From contig NZ_STGW01000010.1 in the NCBI RefSeq assembly GCF_004912195.1, positions 1 to 64,000 of the forward strand: a DNA stretch of 64,000 nt, written 5' to 3'. A program made the translations under genes and the position numbers. Source of the DNA: Nocardioides caeni (GTDB taxonomy: Bacteria > Actinomycetota > Actinomycetes > Propionibacteriales > Nocardioidaceae). Each line of letters starts with the position of its first letter. Position 1 is the first letter of the stretch. Positions 60,718-64,000 of the stretch are shown here, one piece after another. The notes below the pieces were generated by a model. It saw only the letters and a list, made by a program, of their open reading frames with translations, searched no databases and was not told the DNA's origin.

Positions 60718-61589
60718 CGGGTCGACCCTTCGTCGGAGCGCTCGAGCAGGGAGATCAGGTCCGTCGTACGACGTGAGCGCACGAGCACCGCGTCCAGCGC
60801 CGGCGAGAGCACGCCGCGCAGCACGCCGAGCGGCGCCCAGGCGCGGGGGCGGGTGACCCGCGCGGCTCGGCGCACGGCGGCGTCGACGATCGCGACCGCG
60901 GCCTCGTCGGCGGAGATCCGCTTCTGCAGGACGGCCGGCATCAGGCCGTCGAGCTGGCGACCGACCTCGTGCTCGTCGAGGGTGGCGCGGGCGAGCTGGG
61001 TGTCGACGAAGCCGAAGGCCACGGTCGTCACGCCGACACCGTGGGGGGCGAGCTCGAGACGGAAGCCGCGAGCGAGCACCTCGACCGCGGCCTTGCTGAC
61101 CATGTAGGCCGCCCCGCCCAGCGGTGGTGAGTACGCCGCCGCGGACGCCACGACCACGACCTGGCCCTGCGCGGCGATGAGAGGGGCGGCGGCCGGTTGC
61201 ACCGCGTGCAGGACGCCCAGCACGTTGACCGCGAGCACGCGGGCGAACTCGTCCGGGGGCAGGTGCCGCAGGGTCGCGGGCCGGGGGGTGATGCCGGCGT
61301 TGGCGACGACGAGGTCGAGGCCGCCGAGGTCCTCCACCGCTCGGGCGACGGCCTGCGCCATCGCGTCGGCGTCGGTGACGTCCGCGGTGACCGCGAGGGC
61401 CCGGTGGCCCAGCTCGGCAGCGGCCTCCTTGACGCTGACCTCGTCGCGGTCGACCAGGACGACCGAGGCACCGCGCGCGACGAGGAGTCGCGCGGTCGCC
61501 AGGCCGATCCCGGCGCCCGCACCGGTCACCAGCGCGACCTTGCCGTTGATCTTGCCGTTGATCTTGCCGTTGATGTCGAGTCCCTTCAT
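60714..61589 (-). CDS. SDR family dehydrogenase
   Basis: This 291-residue enzyme has TGAGAGIGLATARLL (cofactor loop), ANAGITPRP and catalytic Ser, Tyr and Lys in VASAAAYSPP and AAYMVSKAAVE. Residues 6-17 are three INGK units encoded by an exact 3 x 12-bp tandem repeat (61539-61574). The C-terminal 60 residues resemble the membrane-associated SDRs of ketone or lipid metabolism. It overlaps the genes on both sides by ATGA. Confidence 0.9.
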   Translation of the reverse strand: MKGLDINGKINGKINGKVALVTGAGAGIGLATARLLVARGASVVLVDRDEVSVKEAAAELGHRALAVTADVTDADAMAQAVARAVEDLGGLDLVVANAGITPRPATLRHLPPDEFARVLAVNVLGVLHAVQPAAAPLIAAQGQVVVVASAAAYSPPLGGAAYMVSKAAVEVLARGFRLELAPHGVGVTTVAFGFVDTQLARATLDEHEVGRQLDGLMPAVLQKRISADEAAVAIVDAAVRRAARVTRPRAWAPLGVLRGVLSPALDAVLVRSRRTTDLISLLERSDEGSTR

Positions 61590-63076
61590 CGACCTGCTCC
61601 TTCCGTGGCCGCCCCGCGGCGCTCGTGCTGGACGTCATAGCGGTCGGCGTCCCACCGCCGCGTGCGCGAGCGGTATTCGAACGACCAGCCCGGGAAGAGG
61701 CCGGAGTTCAGGCCGGAGCCGTTGGTGTAGTAGCTGACGCAGCCCCCCTTGAGCCAGGTGCCGCGGCCGGAGCGGGCGTGCATCTCCTCGACGAACTCGT
61801 CCTGCTCCGTGGCGCGGATCTCGAAGCGGGAGATCCCCGAGCGCCCGACCCGGGTCAACGCGTCGACGATGTAGTCGATCTGCGCCTCGATCATCACCAC
61901 CGCCGACTGGTTGCCGGCCGCGCCGAACGGGCCGAGCACCGTGAACATGTTGGGGAAGCCCGCGTTGGCGACGCCGAGGTAGCTCTGCGGCCGCTCCCGG
62001 TAACGGTCGCCGATCGTGCGGCCGTCGGTGCCGCTGACCACCTCGGTCAGGGCCGGCAGGGCCGTGAAGCCGGTCGCGAGGATGAGGACGTCGACCTCGT
62101 GCAGGGCGCCACCCGCGACCACACCCGTCGGGCCGACCTCGTCGATCGGCTCGGTCACCAGCTCGACGTTGGGCTCCGCGAGGGCGGGGTAGTAGGCGTC
62201 GGAGAAGATCGCGCGCTTGCAGCCGATCATGTAGTCGGGCGTCAGGCGGGCGCGCAGCACGGGGTCGCTCACCTGCCGGCGCAGCTGGAGCCGGCCGAGC
62301 GCCTCGAAGGGGTGCCGGAACGCCGTGTTGACGAAGCCCGGCAGCCCGAACGACTCGATGGCGCCGTACCAGGCGGCCCGGGTGGCGCGCTGGCTCAGCG
62401 GCAGGCGGCGGTAGAGCCCGCGCTCCACGGCCGTGATCGCGCGGTCCAGGCGTGGCACGATCCAGGGCGGCGTGCGCTGGAAGACGACGACCTCGTCGGC
62501 GACCCGCTGCACCTCGGGGATGACCTGGACGGCGGTCGCGCCGGTGCCGATGACGCCGACCCGCTTGCCGCTCAGGTCGAGGTCGTGGTCCCAGTGCAGG
62601 GTGTGCATCAGGTCGCCGCCGAAGGAGGACAGGCCCGGCAGGTCGGGGATCGACGCCTCGGCGAACGCGCCGACCGCCGACACGAGAACGTCGGCCGTGA
62701 AGTCGCCGCGGTCGGTCGAGACCTCCCAGCGCCGGGTGTCCTCGTCGAAGCGTGCGGCGGTCAGCGTGGTGCCGAGCCGGACGTGCGGGGTGACACCGAA
62801 GTCGTCGGCGACCCGGCGCAGGTAGGCGAGGATCTCGGGCTGCGTGCCGTACTTGCGCGACCACTCCGGGTTGGGCGCGAACGCATAGGAGTAGAGCGTC
62901 GAGGGCACGTCGCAGGCGGCGCCGGGGTAGGTGTTGCGGCTCCACGTGCCACCGAGGTCGTCGGTGCGCTCGATGATCGTGAAGTCGGTGATGCCCGCCT
63001 GGCGCAGCCGCGCGCCGAGGCCGATGCCGCCGAAGCCCGCGCCGACGACGAGGACCGGGGTGTGGGTCGTGCTCAT
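61586..63076 (-). CDS. Baeyer-Villiger-type flavin monooxygenase
   Basis: This 496-residue FAD/NADPH monooxygenase has two Rossmann motifs, VVGAGFGGIGLGARL and VGVIGTGATAVQVI. Between them lies the BVMO fingerprint FGGDLMHTLHWD (FxGxxxHxxxW). It inserts oxygen next to a ketone, giving an ester or lactone, or oxidises a heteroatom. ATG 63076 is chosen from GAAAGG upstream and the position of the first glycine motif. It lies directly downstream of the flavin/2Fe-2S reductase gene. Confidence 0.92.
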   Translation of the reverse strand: MSTTHTPVLVVGAGFGGIGLGARLRQAGITDFTIIERTDDLGGTWSRNTYPGAACDVPSTLYSYAFAPNPEWSRKYGTQPEILAYLRRVADDFGVTPHVRLGTTLTAARFDEDTRRWEVSTDRGDFTADVLVSAVGAFAEASIPDLPGLSSFGGDLMHTLHWDHDLDLSGKRVGVIGTGATAVQVIPEVQRVADEVVVFQRTPPWIVPRLDRAITAVERGLYRRLPLSQRATRAAWYGAIESFGLPGFVNTAFRHPFEALGRLQLRRQVSDPVLRARLTPDYMIGCKRAIFSDAYYPALAEPNVELVTEPIDEVGPTGVVAGGALHEVDVLILATGFTALPALTEVVSGTDGRTIGDRYRERPQSYLGVANAGFPNMFTVLGPFGAAGNQSAVVMIEAQIDYIVDALTRVGRSGISRFEIRATEQDEFVEEMHARSGRGTWLKGGCVSYYTNGSGLNSGLFPGWSFEYRSRTRRWDADRYDVQHERRGAATEGAGR

Positions 63077-63095
63077 GGGTGGCCTTTCGGAGGGG

Positions 63096-64000
63096 TCAGG
63101 CGTCGAGGACCAGCGGACCACGCCCGCGGGAGAGGCAGGTGAGCACGGACTCCGCGCGCTCCTCCGGCAGGAGCAGGGTGTCGCGGTGCTCCACCTCGCC
63201 GTCGAGGACGCGCAGCCTGCAGGTGCCGCAGAAGCCCTGCTGGCAGGAGTAGGCGATGCCGGGCACCTCGCGCCGCAGCGCCGCGAGGAGCGACTCGTCC
63301 GCGCCGACCTCGACGGTGCGCCCCGACCGGGCGAGGGTGGCGGTGAAGGGTGCGCCGCCGCGCACCGGCGGCGCGGAGAAACGCTCGCTGTAGAGCCGGC
63401 TGTGCGGCGCGAGGGGCCGGATCAGCGCCCGGGCGGCGTCGATCAGCGCCGGCGGGCCGCACAGGTGGACCGCCGCGGGCAGCGTGCCGTCGGGCGCGCG
63501 ACCGAGGTCGAGGATGTCGGCGGCCGCGGGGATGCCGTGCTGGTCGTCGGTGCGCACGACCACGCGCTCGCCGTACGTCGCGAGCTCGTCGAGGAAGGGC
63601 ATCGTCGCCCGGTCGCGGCCGAGGTAGACCAGCCGCCAGCTCGCGCCGGCCGCCTCGGCCCGCGCGACCATCGGCAGGATCGGGGTGATCCCGATGCCGG
63701 CGGCGACGAAGAGGTGACTCGTCTCGGGCACCATCCAGAAGGCGTTGCGCGGCCCGCGGACCGTCAGCCGGTCGCCGGCCGCGATCGCCTCGTGGACCTC
63801 GGCCGACCCGCCACCACCGCCCAGGTCATCCGGCACGCGCCGCACGGCGATCCGGTACGACGACAGGTCGGCCGGGTCGCCGCACAGGCTGTAGCTGCGC
63901 TGCGCCCCCGAGGGCAGGACGACGTCGAGGTGGGCACCCGGCGTCCAGGCCGGCAGGTCGCTGCCGTCGGGCCGGCGCAGGATCAGCGCGACGACGTCCG
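63096..64000 (-). CDS. FNR-type oxygenase reductase with 2Fe-2S domain, 5' end cut
   Basis: The frame is open to the window edge, so the N-terminus is missing. Visible are a flavin-binding barrel (PGAHLDVVLPSG, then RSYSLCGDP), an NAD-binding domain (FVAAGIGITPILPM, HLCGPPALI) and a C-terminal plant-type ferredoxin domain SCQQGFCGTCRLRVLDG...TCLSRG with all four Cys. This order is that of phthalate-dioxygenase-reductase/VanB-like proteins. It delivers electrons to an oxygenase, perhaps one encoded beyond the window. Confidence 0.92.
   Translation of the reverse strand, partial: DVVALILRRPDGSDLPAWTPGAHLDVVLPSGAQRSYSLCGDPADLSSYRIAVRRVPDDLGGGGGSAEVHEAIAAGDRLTVRGPRNAFWMVPETSHLFVAAGIGITPILPMVARAEAAGASWRLVYLGRDRATMPFLDELATYGERVVVRTDDQHGIPAAADILDLGRAPDGTLPAAVHLCGPPALIDAARALIRPLAPHSRLYSERFSAPPVRGGAPFTATLARSGRTVEVGADESLLAALRREVPGIAYSCQQGFCGTCRLRVLDGEVEHRDTLLLPEERAESVLTCLSRGRGPLVLDA

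Overview
The window is high-GC DNA from an actinomycete, most likely a Nocardioidaceae member such as Nocardioides. The evidence is the gene order: gyrA, DUF3566 gene, tRNA-Ile, DLW-39 gene, tRNA-Ala, later ppiA, rhomboid, crgA and DUF881, then the pknB-pknA-pbpA-rodA-pstP-fhaB-fhaA cluster. This is the conserved origin-proximal block of Actinomycetota. Several genes look leaderless, and the intergenic spaces carry dispersed repeats with GTCTCGAGAC or GTATCGAGAC palindromes.

Layout. 1-3784: end of gyrA, DUF3566 membrane protein, tRNA-Ile, DLW-39 peptide, tRNA-Ala. 3785-12700: accessory region with an IS481-type remnant, two broken UPF0158 genes, a HipBA pair, a pRiA4b ORF-3-like protein, a Tat-type secreted protein, a lipoprotein, a MITE-like inverted repeat and an MBL-fold hydrolase. 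12900-20653: fatty-acid hydroxylase with a FadR/GntR regulator and its operator, then a polysaccharide locus (nucleotide-sugar dehydrogenase, Ig-like surface protein, FN3-GH18 hydrolase, hyaluronan-synthase-like GT2). 20680-34522: conserved housekeeping block, with an internally duplicated CrgA and a PknB that ends in a calcium-binding-like tail.

34715-47574 is a complete 12.8 kb integrative element in tRNA-Leu(CAG), bounded by 57-bp perfect direct repeats. It encodes a tyrosine integrase, a small excisionase-like protein, a primase-polymerase/helicase with an iteron-like array, small and large terminase subunits and several small zinc-binding-type proteins, but no capsid, portal or tail genes. 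It therefore resembles a phage satellite. Its left end carries lower-GC cargo: a proteasome-like Ntn hydrolase with a tiny basic protein, and a two-gene module of an EcoRI-type adenine methyltransferase plus a DUF262-HNH protein. This module is the best candidate for an undescribed anti-phage system.

47795-59141: a DUF433/DUF5615 toxin-antitoxin-like pair, a chromate transporter, then a stress island. Its genes (methyltransferase, DJ-1/PfpI, membrane protein, lipoprotein, NRAMP-like transporter, PRC-barrel protein, FAD-Rieske oxidoreductase, acidic protein, GAF-ANTAR regulator, SigB/F/G-type sigma factor, stress SDR, Rho-N protein) are accompanied by at least six copies of a GNNT-N15/16-GGGTA(C/T) promoter motif, the type read by SigB-like sigma factors. 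The island looks like a general-stress regulon that encodes its own sigma factor.

59161-64000: a minus-strand oxidation operon (aldehyde dehydrogenase, SDR, Baeyer-Villiger-type monooxygenase, and a flavin/2Fe-2S reductase cut by the window end). It probably degrades a ketone or alcohol.
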